Assembly (NCBI RefSeq): GCF_000388065.1
Contig: NW_009242971.1
Span: 2,734,645-2,771,395 of the forward strand
DNA length: 36,751 bases
From: Fonticula alba
Taxonomy: Eukaryota; Opisthokonta; Rotosphaerida; Fonticulaceae
Direction of reading: 5' to 3'
Below, piece by piece: positions 20,590 to 31,955 of this stretch. Within the stretch, counting starts at the first letter, position 1. Each line of letters begins with the position of its first letter. Under the pieces are notes generated by a model. It was not told the DNA's origin and did no database searches. It saw only the letters and a program-made list of their open reading frames with translations. Position numbers and translations under genes: made by a program.

Positions 20590-20928
20590 CCATCACCATT
20601 TCCCTCCCCCTCTGTCCCCTCCCCTCGGCCTTCCCCTATCCGTCTCCTCTGTCTACTCCCCCCCCCTCTCTCTCTCTCCCCCTGCCCCTTTCGTCCCCCT
20701 TCCCCCTCCTCTCCTTCCCTCTCTGTCCCTCCCACCGCACCGGCCTTCGATTGTCCCCGCTCCGTGTGCTCCTCTCCTCCCTCTCTTCTCTTGAGAGCCC
20801 CGCGCTCCACACGGCACGGAGAGAGCGCCTGCTGGCTGGCTGCGCCGCTGCTGCCGCTGCCGCCCCCGTCTCCCCCCTCTCCCCACTGCACTTGCCGATT
20901 GTAGGCCTTCTGCCTCTCGCCGCCCACC
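20590..20928 (+). promoter_or_regulatory. Pyrimidine-rich 5' flank of the RasGEF gene
   Basis: Over 300 bases of almost pure C and T on the sense strand, ending at CGCCCACC just before the ATG, a good start context. No TATA box is seen. It probably covers the core promoter and the untranslated leader, as before the other genes. Confidence 0.5.
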
Positions 20929-21300
20929 ATGTCGTCCGAGCGGCGACTCCAACGCGCCTCGGCTGAAGCTGGCGGCCCTCGACTGGCGTCTCCCAGCTCG
21001 TCCATGGCCGCGGCTTTGCCCGGCTCCGGCGGCAAGCAGCCAGCCCCGGCCGGCGACTCGGATCCGATCGCCGATCCGTCCATTCCCCGGGCCTTCGGCC
21101 ACACTGCCCCGGATTTCCTGGACCTGGCGGCCACACTGCTGCTACAGCTGCACCGCGACGTTGATGAGGACATTTTGCAGATCGCCGCCCAGAACCTGAT
21201 TGCCCGGTCGCAAAGGTGCGTCGTACCCCCTCCTCTCGCCCCCTTGGCTGTGTGCCGTCTCCTTGGCGACACACCTTTTTGGCTTCCCGATTGTCCACGC

Positions 21301-21332
<32 letters not shown>

Positions 21333-24300
21333 CCCGCCCGCTGTGTCTCTCTAATGTGCCTGCCTGCCATTCCATTCCCATCTGCCTGGACGCATGCTCG
21401 GCCGCTCTTCTCAAAGTGCCTTCAAGAAGCAGTCACACTGGCTGCGGCGCGTGTCCGGGCAGCTCAATGTCGGCCCGCATCTGTCCTTCAAGAACCTCCT
21501 CGAATCGGACTTCATCCATCTGGAGACCTTTCTCAGTGATTTGACCATCTTCTCCAGCCGCACGCTGGATCCCGACGCCATCGATGCCGTGCGCAGTGCC
21601 GCCAGTCGCCTCATTGTGGCAAGGTATGGTTTCCCCTTCCCGTGCTGGGCCCCTTCTCCCGTCCCCCCCCCTCCTCCTCTCCTCTTGGTGATGGCCATCG
21701 CTAACCTCTCCCCGCCTCTCCATCTCGCTCCCTCCCCCCCTCCCTCCCTCCCCCCCTCTCTCTCTCTCTTGCCTGTATATCGCCTCTTTTGTAGCTGCCT
21801 GGCCGTGGATGTGGCGCACTTCACCTTCCTCTCGATCCTGCCCCGCGACTCAGATCTCTGCCTCTACTTTTGTGCCCTCTGTAATGAGGCCCTGCTGGCC
21901 GTCGTTTCGGCAACCGCCAATTGCGAGGACACGCGCCATGTGAAGGAGAGCCTGGCCGTGTCTTTTAACAAGGCGTCGGTCTTCATCGCTCGGTTCGTGC
22001 CTGCGCCAAGCACCTCGCCCCCCCTCCTCGCTCCCTTCATGCTCCTTGGCTTCCTGCGTGCCTTCCTCTCCCCTATCTAGCTGGATCTCTCCTGCTGACT
22101 GCGTGCCTCTTTCGCCCACTGCTCCAAAGGCTGGCCGAATCTTGCTCGCTTGTGTCGGTGCAGACCACCAGCACGCCGGCCCTCGAGTCCGAGCTCAACG
22201 GCTTTTTCGATCGGCTGAGTCTCGTCAACAAAACCCTCATGCGCAACATCGAGATGTACGCCGCCATTCCCAACATGCCCAATGCCTCTTCCTCCCACCT
22301 CTCTCTCCCTTTCTCTCTCTCGGTCCCTCTCCCCTCTTTCTTCCTTTGCGTGCCCCCTTCCCTGCCATCCCCCTCCCGCCCGGTTGCTGACACATCCATA
22401 TGCCTGTCCACAGCTATCTCTCCGACAAGAGCGAAAATCCGAGCACGCACCGACAGGTGTTCCGCACCATTCAGGTACGTCTTTCCCTGCGCCTCCTCCT
22501 GCCCCTTCCGCCCCATGCTTGTCATTTCACTTGCTGTCCCTTCTAACACCAGTCACTTTCCCCCCCCCCCCCCCCCCCCCAGGAAATCCATCTTCTCATT
22601 TCCGATCTGCACGCGGTGGTCCAGCGCGAGCTCCAACGCTTGCGGCACTCCGGCTTCCTCGGCTTCTTCCTGCATACGCTCGAGCACTCGGGCCGACTCC
22701 TCGATCGCCTCTCGGCCCGTGAAATCGCCACGCGCATGGAGGAGATCCGTGCCATTGCGGCCACCCTGCAGGATCGGCGCTTTGAGCGGTGCCGCTCGGC
22801 CCTGGCGGCCGTGGCCCAGGCCGGCTCGTCCACCGTGAACCTCTCGCATTTTTCTCTCTTCAGCAGCAGCACCGGCATCAATGCCCTGGGCTCTACCTCG
22901 CACCTGGGGTCCAGTTTGGTTCTGTCATCGCTTGCAGCCATGGAGCCAGCTGGCAGTGGGGCTGGTATGGCCCAAATGGCCCCGATCCGGCCGCTGGAAA
23001 AGGTGACCACCATTCCCGAGGAAGAGGAGGAGGAGGAGGAGGACGACGGTGTTGCCGACGAGGAGGACGAGGAGGAGCATCTTGCCTCGACGGCTCCCGA
23101 GTCCGACAGTGCCCCGGGGAGTCCGTACATGCTGGCGGGCAGCGGCCATTTGGCCGCCATGTCTCGCGGCGTCCCGGGCAGTCCCTCGGTTGCCATCTCC
23201 TCCATGGCCGAGGAGGATGGCGAGGAGGATGACATCCGGGCCTCTCTCCTGGTGCAGTCCCATGCCCCGGCCGCGGCTTCGGCTCTGCCCCCGTCATTGC
23301 GCGTCAAGACCTCGCTCGACCCACTGGCCGTGGCCGCGGCTGCCGGCAACACATCGAACCCCTCGTCGCCGGCCATGCGGCCGCCGAATCGCTTCCCCGG
23401 GGAGGATGACTCACCTTCCGGGGATTCCTTCTCGGCCACAGACTATGACAGTCAATTGTCGACCCCGATGCTCGGTGTTCCGGAGCACCTGCCCCTGGCA
23501 CCGCATCGAAGCATGAGCAATCACTCGCTCAAGGACACCGTGCGTGCCCCTGCCCCTCCTCTCCCCCTGGCCATCCTCTTTGTGCCCTCCTCCGGCCTCT
23601 TTATCCGTGCCTTTGGCGGCGGGCTTTGGCTCTCGTGCACGCGCTAACTTGCCCCTCCCCATGTGCTCTCCATCATGGCAGGCCGGACTCGTGCCGCTGG
23701 TCGCCTCTTCAAACAGCGCGGAGCACTTGCGTGCGTCCTCTCCTGCGCCGCTGTCCCCCGGCAGTGTGTCCCACTCGCAGCGCGTGCCACGCTCCTCGCT
23801 GTCCGGGTCTGTGTCTCCTTCGCCCTCCAGCGGGGGGCTGGTCCTTCAGTCCTCCAGCTCGGCGGCCAGGCTGGACGACTCGCGCGGGGGCGCCCTCACC
23901 CCCGGGGGGGCCTCGCCTGGCAGTAGTTCCTCGCAGCTGCTGGCTTCGGTTCGCTTGGCGTCCAGTGGCTCGGAGCAGTCTCTCTCGATCGGTGGTGCTC
24001 CTGAGACTGCCGTCGGCAGCCAGCTCAAGCGCCGGCGGTCGCGCGTGTATGTCCTCGGCCGGGCCTCCGCTCGGCCTGACTTGGGCCCTTCGCCAGCGCC
24101 CATCATCACCATCCCCCACTCCGGTGGCGATGGCGCTCCCCTGTCAGCGGCCGATCTTCCCCCGAAGGTGTCCAGCCCGACATCCATCACTCGTTCCATC
24201 ACTTCGCCCAGCAGTCCGATCACCCCTCTGGTGTCTGGCCAACTGATGGGATCCCATTCGACGGAAGCCCTGCCTGGGGCCCTCGGCGGGGTGCCCGGCA

Positions 24301-27300
24301 GCCCGCGCACGCCATCCGTCCCGACATCCGGCCTCAGTGCCCGGTCAACCCCCTCGCTGCCACTGCGATCGCCATCCCGCCACTCGTTGGACTCGGATCT
24401 GGACCTGCTTGATGGTTTTGGCGGTACCGCCGGCATTCCCGGAAGCGGGCTCATCTCCACCGCATCATCCACCACCAACCTGGCCGGAACCTCCGCCGAG
24501 TATGCCACGCTCATGAGTGCGGACATCGAGCGGGCTCTGGGTCAAGGGGCCCTCCTGTCGTCCGGTGGCTGTGTCGGCTCGGCTGCCACCTCGGCGATCA
24601 ACACCGGCGTGACGGCTCCCTCCTCCGACATCATCCTCGAACGCGGGGACCTGGAATTCATGAATGTCGTGGCCTCCTTCCAGCAGCAGTCGCAGGAAGG
24701 GACCACCATGCCCCCGGAGCGGTGGTACCTGCCGGGCCTCGGGCCCAACAACATCTGGAATGAGACGGACTCGGTGCAGATCTTCCACCCGACCACGGAT
24801 GAATGGGCTGTTCACTCGGCCAAGTTCAACAGCCTGGTCATCTTCCTGACCTCGCCTTATCATCTGACTTATGCGTCGAGCCAGAACTTCCTGAATGTCT
24901 TCCTGCTTACCCTGCAGTTGTTCTCGTCGCCGAGTCTCTTCCTGGAGAAGCTCGTCGAGCGGTGCGTGCTCTGTTCTCTTGGCTTGCTCCTCCTCCTTCT
25001 CTTCTTCTTCTTCTTCTTCTTTTTGGCCACACGTGCCCCTCTCCCTTTCCCTGCCTTTGCATGTCCTGACGTTCGCTGCTCTTTGCCCGGCTCTCCCTCT
25101 CCAGGTTCAATGTCCCGCCCTGCCCGAGCCACATCAACCCTGTTCTCTATCAGATTCAGGTCGTTGATCCGGTCCAAACGCTGGTCTGTAACATCCTGTG
25201 CGTTGTGGCCTGCTCTTTTGGCCGTTTCTCTTGCCCGCCAGAGTCCCCCCCCCCCCCCCCCGGTGCTCTGTCTCCGGTTCATCTGTCCATCTCTCCATTT
25301 CCCAGCTGGACCAATCTCTGACCGACATCCCTCTGCCTCCCACCCCCTCCCGCTCGCTCTTTTACCTTGGCCACACAACTACGCACGCACACTCTCATGC
25401 AGTGAGCGCTGGATCGCGGAGGGGCTCCAGTTTGATATCATCCCCCTGCCGGAAATCATCGACGACGTGCGGCGTTTCATCGCCCAGGAAATTCACAGTT
25501 TCGAGCCGGATCGAGCCAAGCGCATCTCCAGCTCCCTGCAAAAGATGGAGGATAACTATGCCCATGGCTTGGCCCAGTTGGACTCATTGAAGCTCTGCTA
25601 CCCGGAGCTGCGCCCGACGTCGCCCTTCTGCTCGACCTCCTTTGTCATGAAGACCGGCCCTCGGTCGCTGGCACACCACCTCACTGCCATTGATGCGGAT
25701 CTCTTCCGGGCCATCCGCCTGGCGGAGTTCACCGCCATCACGGACAAGCAGAGTTCCCCGAATTTGCAGCGCCTCATCACGCACACCAACCAGCTTACCA
25801 ACTGGGTCATGCGCTGCATCCTTCGGGTGGACCTGGTTGAGATCCGCCGCAAGATGATCCTCTGCTTCTTCGAAGTCCTACAGGTGCGTCCTCGTCTTTC
25901 TGACTTCTTGCATTTGTGTGTCTGTGTGTGTGTGTAGACGTGGCTGCATGGCTTGCATATTGACTTTGCCTTGGCTGCCTCCGTTCCCTTGCATTTTCCT
26001 TTTCCTCTTCCCCTCCCCCCCCCCCCCTCGGCTTGATGCAGGAGCTTTATCTCCTGAAGAACTTCAATTCGCTGTTTGCCATCCACTGCGCCCTGTCGCA
26101 CACATCCATCAGCCGTCTGGCACAAACCTTCCGCGGGCTGCGCACCCGCCATATGGCCCCCTACCGGCGCATCTCCGAGGTCTTCGCGATGGATAGCAAC
26201 TACCGGAACTATCGGCCGATGCTGGCGTCGGTTCTCTCGCAGCCGGATCACTGCCGGCCGCCCGTCATCCCGGTCATCCCGATTCTCATGAGTGACTTGA
26301 CCTTCATGCTGGAGGGCAATCAGACGCTGACAACCAAGCGACGCATCAACTGGCAGAAGTGCACCCTGCTGGGGAATGTCCTGCTGGACATTTCCCGTGC
26401 TCAGGCGGCTTCCATCTCCTATCGGAACATGCTGAGCCTCAATCTGCCTCGCATCCTTTGGGAGCACATCCACGGGTCGTCCTCCTCGGATGCCGAGCTC
26501 TACCAGATGTCCTACGCGCTGGAGCCCCCGGACAATGGGTCCCACTCTCGGCAGTCATCCAGCAGTGGGTCCGGCATCCGGACCTCCCCTTCGCTCTCAT
26601 CCTTGACCATGGGCGCGACCTTCAACTTGGGTGAGGGATCGCGCTTGAGCTTTGCCGGCTCCGGCTTCGGGTCCAATGGCGGCAGTGTGGCGCAGCGTGG
26701 TGGCAGTGGCTCCCACGGAACCGGCGGAGCCGGTGGCAACAGCAGCGGCTCCACCTCGCGCCTGGGCTTCCTCACCTATCGCCGCCGGCCGCGGGCCTCG
26801 GTGGATGGGCTTTTCGAAGGAGGCGGCAGTTCCAGCGCTGGCGCCTCCCCAGTGCCCCCGTCGCCGACCGTGTCCGGCACCGGTCCCCACACCCCGGACC
26901 ATGGTGCCAGCGACATGGTGAATGGATCTTCGGCCAGCGAAAATAAGCTCCGCCGGGCCCTGTCCCACTTGAATGGTCGCTCGCCCGGCTCCGGGCCCCG
27001 TGGCCCGACGCACCCTCCTCCCCCGGTGGCTGTACACGCCCGCCGGGTGTCGGAGCCGGTTTCCTCGCGCCCGCGTTCGGTCTTCATGATGGGCGGGTCG
27101 TCATCCTCCGGGCCGAATGCTGCACCGACGGCCACCGGCCGCACCGGATCCTTTGGGTCCTCCTCTTCCTCCTCCTCCTCAGGTGCAGGAGCCGGCATTG
27201 GCGGGGGCAGCACCCTGCGTCGGGTGTCGGAGCCCTCACCACGCCCAGCCTCGGTCATGCTAGCCTCGGACCACAATGGGGGAGTCTACTCGTCGCCGGT

Positions 27301-27991
27301 GGCCGATCCCTTTGGCAGCCCGGCCATGCCGGTCGGCGGGTCAGCCGCGGGGTCTCTCTCGGACCTGGGCAGCTTCGACCGGACGTCGGTCTTCTTCGGT
27401 GGCTCGGGTAGCGGGAGCGACCCCTTCCTGGCCACAGATGACTCGTCGGTCTTTTACTCGACCCCAAGTGGTGGCATGCCGCCGCCGGCCTCGTCCGGAA
27501 CCTCCCGACTCATGGGCCCTGCCGGGACCTCCTCCTCCTTCCGGTCCGACTCTCCGCCGATGGTCATCACCAGCTCCCCCTCCAACTTGTCACTGGCCTC
27601 GGCGGCCGGCACCGCCCCGGCCTTGAGCCGGACCAAGTCCGACCACCAGCGTCGATCATTGTCTGGGGCCGCGTCCACTGGGGATCTGCCGCACATGGCC
27701 TCGGAGACCCTGCCGCGGTCACGCACCTCGGGCGTCAGTCTCCGGTCAAGCGGGGCCTCCAGTGTGTCGGTGAACCAGCCGCCGCCGCCCACGGCCACCC
27801 ACGGTGGCGGAGCCCCCGGCCCGCAGCTCCGGACCGGCACCAACTCAATGTACTCGAGCCACTCGTCGCTCCATTCACAGCGGTCCACCGCCACCACGGC
27901 GTCCGACCGGCCGAGCTCTCCCTCAAGCAGCATGGGCACAATGTTGAATGCCCTGGGATCGCTGTTCGGGTTTGGCCGCCGTGACCAGTAG
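20929..27991 (+). CDS. Ras guanine nucleotide exchange factor (RasGEFN + Cdc25 domain)
   Basis: Ten exons: 20929-21215, 21417-21623, 21795-21992, 22130-22255, 22414-22474, 22583-23539, 23682-24961, 25105-25197, 25403-25883, 26042-27991, giving 1879 residues; all phases agree. Residues 60-400 are an unrecognised, apparently all-helical region. Residues 400-930 are Ser/Pro/acidic low complexity with a Glu-rich run. RasGEFN is about 985-1110 (LNVFLLTLQLF, ERFNVPPCP, VCNILERWIAEG). The catalytic domain is about 1155-1370 (LFRAIRLAEF, LLKNFNSLFAIHCAL, ISRLAQTF, IPVIPILMSDLTFMLEG, RRINWQKCTLL). It loads a Ras-family GTPase with GTP at membranes. The 500-residue tail is Ser/Gly-rich and carries RRVSEP twice (27041-27058 and 27218-27235), each fitting a PKA site and a 14-3-3 mode-1 site. 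A coding-like stretch at 28058-28188 may add a further exon. Catalytic domain certain; N-terminal function unknown. Confidence 0.9.
22560..22580 (+). repeat. C homopolymer abutting a splice acceptor (RasGEF intron 5)
   Basis: Twenty-one C residues run straight into the AG at 22581-22582 that begins RasGEF exon 6, so the whole pyrimidine tract next to the acceptor is C without any T. Confidence 0.85.
23018..23043 (+). repeat. Coding GAG/GAA repeat (poly-Glu) in RasGEF
   Basis: A GAG/GAA run within RasGEF exon 6 encodes consecutive Glu residues, followed by more acidic residues before a Ser-rich stretch. Confidence 0.85.
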
Positions 27992-28057
27992 TCGCGCTCC
28001 CTCCCCCCCCCCCCCCCCATGCCCTGCCACGCCATGCTAACAGGCCCCGGCGCGCAG

Positions 28058-28188
28058 ATGTCGAGAGCGGCTCGGCCGCCCAGATCATCGAGAACTTCGG
28101 CTTCTTCCCGGAGCCCCTGGCCGCCTTCCCGCAGCCCGCGAGCGAGGCCGAAGCTGGCTTTGGCCCCCTCCCCCCTCGCTCTTGTTAG
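28058..28188 (+). other. Possible terminal exon of the RasGEF gene
   Basis: The frame starting AT GTC GAG encodes AAQIIENFGFFPEP and runs to TAG with the same GC-ending codon choice as the real exons. It follows CTAAC (28037-28041) and the AG at 28056-28057. Joining from 27980 (donor GTGACC) keeps frame and replaces the last three residues by 43, but that donor is poor. Another route uses a GTTTGG at 27969 with the AG at 28041-28042. It may instead be untranslated sequence. Confidence 0.35.
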
Positions 28189-28901
28189 ATTCCCCCTCTC
28201 TTCAGATTTCACACCCCTCCTCCAGTGAGTGTCCCCCCCCCCTTCCCTCGCGCATGCGCCTCGGAGCTCGAATATAGTTTTGTCCTTGGAACTGGCCCTT
28301 TTCTTCTGGCATTATTCCCCCCCGGGAAGGGAGGAGGATTACGCGATTTTTCGTGCCGCACATCAACACATCCACAGGCGGCCTCCTGATGCCACGAGGG
28401 AGGAGGAGAGACACGGAGAAACAGCAAATATTGGGTTTATTGTTTGGAGGGGAAAAGATGAGAATACTGAACTTGCACATGGATGTATATGAGGTAGGCA
28501 AATGCGCAAATGTAAGCACAGCAGAATGTTAAGGGAGTTGTGGCTGGTCTAATGGGTAAAACCCGATCCGAGAAAGGAGAGAGAGAGAGATCGGGCGGTG
28601 GGAGACGTCGCTGCCTCGCGTGCATGCACAAGACAAAAGGGTACACACAGGCGCACGGCGCGAGAGAGAGGGAGAGAGAGAGAGAGAGAGAAAAGTGCCA
28701 GGCCACGGGGAGAGGACGGCACACATTCGCCTTCCTCTCCCCGCCTGTGGTCCTTTTTTATCCTCCCCTTCCGGTGCAAGGCACTGGAAAGAGAAAGAGC
28801 CCCCCTCTTGGGGGTCGTCGCACTCTTTTTGTCGCTCAGCCGGAGGACCCCCTCCTCCTCTTTCTCCCTGCCGATCTCTGACCCTGGCTTTGAATCTGAC
28901 C
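28189..28901. other. Convergent intergenic region, RasGEF / Hsp110
   Basis: About 700 bp between convergent stop codons. The stretch 28420-28560 is distinctly less GC-rich. GA-rich simple sequence lies at 28570-28690. It should contain both 3' untranslated regions; no coding sequence is recognised. Confidence 0.5.
28436..28441 (-). terminator. Possible polyadenylation signal AATAAA for the Hsp110 gene
   Basis: AATAAA on the minus strand within the AT-richer patch, about 460 nt beyond the Hsp110 stop codon. The position fits a 3' end, but the hexamer is short and no other gene here shows one clearly. Confidence 0.35.
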
Positions 28902-31861
28902 TTAGTCGATGTCCATGTCGGTGGCCGGGGCGGAGGAACCCTCGTCGGTGGTCTCCATGGGGGAGTCGGTGGTCGGGGGGGCGGCCTCCGCACCCTCGGG
29001 AGCGGCGGCGGCCGGCTCCGGCTCAACGGGCTTGGGCTTGGGCTTGGAGAAGGTGCTGTTGGCCAGGAGCTGGAGCTGACGCAGGGCCGCGTCGACATTC
29101 TCCGACAGGAGGGTCGGGTGGGCATGCTTGGGAGCCGCCTGCTGGGCCAGGATGCGAGAAGTCATGTCGGCCAGGGCGGCGGTGGCGGCGGACATGACCG
29201 CCTCACGGGCCTCGGCGTCGATGTGCTCATAGCGCTCCTCCTGGGTGCGGGTCAGCTCGACGATGGAGGTGACACCGGCCTGGAACTTCTTCTTGGCCTC
29301 CTCCAGGGCCTCGGCCTGGTCGAAGCGGTACTGAGCCGCGTCGCCGAGCACACGGACCTCGCTCAGGCGGGCCTCGTAGACGCTCTTGGAGACGTTCTCA
29401 CCCTCGCCGTACAGCCAATCCTCGGTGTCACGCAGGAGGGTCTTGTAGGCCTCCATGTCGGCCTCGGCCACATACTCGGCCAGGGTGGTGTCCAGCAGGT
29501 CACGCATGCGGTAGATGAACTCCTCCAGGGAGTTCTTGCGCTCGAGGGTGTCGAAAACAAGCTTGTCCTCGGCGATCATCTCGTTCTCGCGCTCGCGCAG
29601 GAGGTTCAGCTGCTCGGCCGACAGCGAGGGGAAGGTGTACACCACGGGCAGGGTGATGGCATCGCGAACGGTGGTCGGGCCGGCGGGGGCCTCCTCGCCC
29701 TCGGCCGGCTCGGCGGCCGGGACGGTGTGGCGGACGTAGAACTTGGTGAACTCGAAGACACCATCGAGGTTGATGTGGGACAGGACCTCCAGCTGGTTGA
29801 ACTCGGTGCCCTCCTTCAGCGGCTCGGCCGGGGTGATGAAGTGGGCAATCTCCTCCGGGGTCTGGTGGGGGAGCTGGGCCGGGTTGGCGTAGATGGCAGA
29901 CACACGCGAGCCCAGGGCCGGGTCAAAGGCAATGGAGCGCTTCTTGCCGAGGAACTGCTCGCCGGCGGTGAGCACCACACGGGTCATCTCCTCGCCAGCG
30001 GGGTTGGTCCAGCGCAGGGCGATGTCATGGCTGACGGTCTGGCGGACGACATAATCACGGACGCTGAACATCGGGGACTGCATGGCGCACTGGAAGGCGG
30101 CACCACGGGCAGCGGCCTCATCGAAGTTCAGGGTGGCCGAGAAGGTGACCTCGCTGCCGAAGAAGTTCTGGACGTGCTCCTTGACGATGGGCACACGGAT
30201 GGACCCGCCGACCTGCTCGACGAAGTTGACCTCGGCCTTGGTGATCTTGGCCTGGGCCAGGGCGGCGGCGATGGTCTCGTGGACGACGGCAATCTGGGAG
30301 CCAATCATGGCCTCGAACTCCTCGCGCTTGAGCATGGCGCTCAGGTCGATGGTGTCGGTGAGGCACTCGACGTTCAGGGCACCGATCGGGTTGGAAGAAA
30401 GGATCTTCTTCAGGCGCTCGCAAGCCACGGTCAGGCGCAGGATGGCCTTCTTGTTCTCGAAGATGTCGTACTTGTGCTTCTCCTGGACGATGGCCGCAAA
30501 GTGGCGGACCAGCAGGCTATCGAAGAAGCGCCCGCCGATGGCGGTGGTGGTGGCCATGCCGATGATGGAGGCCTCCTTCTGGGTGAACTTCACCACGGAC
30601 ACGGTGAAGGCGGTGTGGCCCATGTCGGCGAAGACAACATAGCGCGGGGCCTCGGTCTCCTCGGGGAGCTCACCCTTGCGGGTGATACCGTAGAGCAGGG
30701 CACAGGCGGCGGGCTCGCTCATCAGGCGGGCAACCTTCAGCCCGGCGATGGAGGCCGCATTGTTCAGGGCAATGCGCTGACGGAAGGTGTAGTGAGCCGG
30801 CACGGTGAGGCAGACCAGCTCGACCGAGTTCTTCAGCTCGGCCTCGGCGGTCTGCTTGACCTTGGTAAGCAGCATGGCCTGGAGCTGGGTGAAGTCGAAC
30901 TCGGTCTGCTCGCCGAGGAAGCTGACCGACGCGCCGGGAGAGCCGTCCGGCATCTCGACCAGGTTGCAGGTGACGTGCTCGGCCTCGGCCTGGACGGCGG
31001 GATCGTTGAAAGAACGACCGATCAGGTGCTTCATGTTGCCGACGGTGTTCTTGGCGTTCATCACCTCACCAGCCTTGGCGGTCTCACCGAGGACACGGTT
31101 GGTCGGGGTGAAACCGACGAGGGTGCTGTTGGGGGATGAGAGAGGCGGGGGGGGGGGAAGATGAGCGTGTGAGACGTGGAAGGGCAACAAGAGCGAGAGA
31201 ACGAGAGAGGGAACGAGAGCGAGAGAGGGGAGGATAGGGGGGGGGGGCGAGGCGGGGGAGCGTAGAGGGAGAAGGAGCGGGCAAAGAGACGCACGGAGTA
31301 AAGCGGTTGGAGACCTCATTGACCAGGATGTCAATGCCGCGGTTACGCGCGGCGGCAATGACGGTCTTGTAGGTACCAAGATCAACACCAACGGCAGCCA
31401 TTCTGTTATGGGCAGTCTATATGGCGGGGAAGAGGGGGCGAGGAGGGAGAAGAGGAGGTTGGGAGCAAGGTCAGTGTCGGCCGGAAAAAGAGAAATGGGC
31501 CACAAGAGGCCTGTGCGCCCAGAGGAGATCGGAGGAAGGGGGAGAGCAGGAGAGGGACAGGACAGCACTCGACAAGGGAGGAGGGGAGGAGAAAACAAAC
31601 CAGAGACGGGTCGCGACTGGCAAGCGGATCGTCATTGGCATTGGCCGAGAACCGGAAGGAGGGGAATCCGCTTCCCGCTGCTGCCTGGCGTCGATGCCAG
31701 AGAGTGAAGAGCAGCCCAACTAGCGAGCCGACAAGGGCAAGGAAGAGCGGATTGGCCAGCAGGGTGTCGAGGCTGTTCACGCGCTGGCTCGCCAGGAATC
31801 CCTGGATCGAGGTCTTCACGGTGGAAAGCGCCTGGCACCACGCCCCTTCACCGCACGCCAT
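28902..31861 (-). CDS. HSP110: Hsp110/Sse1-type chaperone and Hsp70 nucleotide exchange factor, possibly membrane-anchored
   Basis: The core is two exons on minus, 31295-31401 and 28902-31125, encoding 776 residues from the ATG at 31401. Hsp110 traits: [30 protein letters not shown] (DMGH is typical of Hsp110 rather than Hsp70), [10 protein letters not shown], an acidic Glu/Ala loop in the substrate domain, [21 protein letters not shown]-like helices, and the acidic end DMDID. Hsp110 proteins bind unfolded chains and recharge Hsp70 with ATP. An upstream exon, 31601-31861, joins in phase 0 across a 184-nt intron (GTTTGT..TAG, 31417-31600) to 31416. This would add 92 residues, including a hydrophobic segment (about 34-55) followed by HRRQ, total 868. 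The exon has GC-ending codons and a good start context (AGCATGG). A cytosolic form from 31401 remains possible. Core certain; anchor inferred. Confidence 0.88.
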
Positions 31862-31924
31862 GCTTGCACTGGGTGGGGGAAGGAGAGGGATGGAGGAGGA
31901 AGGCCTTCGGCGTGGCCTGGGGGC

Positions 31925-31955
<31 letters not shown>

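Noticed and set aside
28620-31139. 839-residue open frame on plus across the Hsp110 gene
   Set aside because: It is antisense to a certain Hsp110 coding exon. Open antisense frames are expected when codons end in G or C, and the translation is a repetitive Gly/Leu/Val string without a family.
31406-31861. 151-residue unspliced frame upstream of Hsp110 as a separate small membrane protein
   Set aside because: Beyond residue 87 it becomes a Ser/Pro/Leu string typical of the pyrimidine-rich introns here. Splicing at GTTTGT into the Hsp110 frame explains it better, though a separate gene is not excluded.
12577-31861. The Rho and Ras GEFs, helicase and chaperone as one functional cluster
   Set aside because: The genes differ in strand, promoter and pathway, and nothing in the sequence shows co-regulation beyond genome-wide style.
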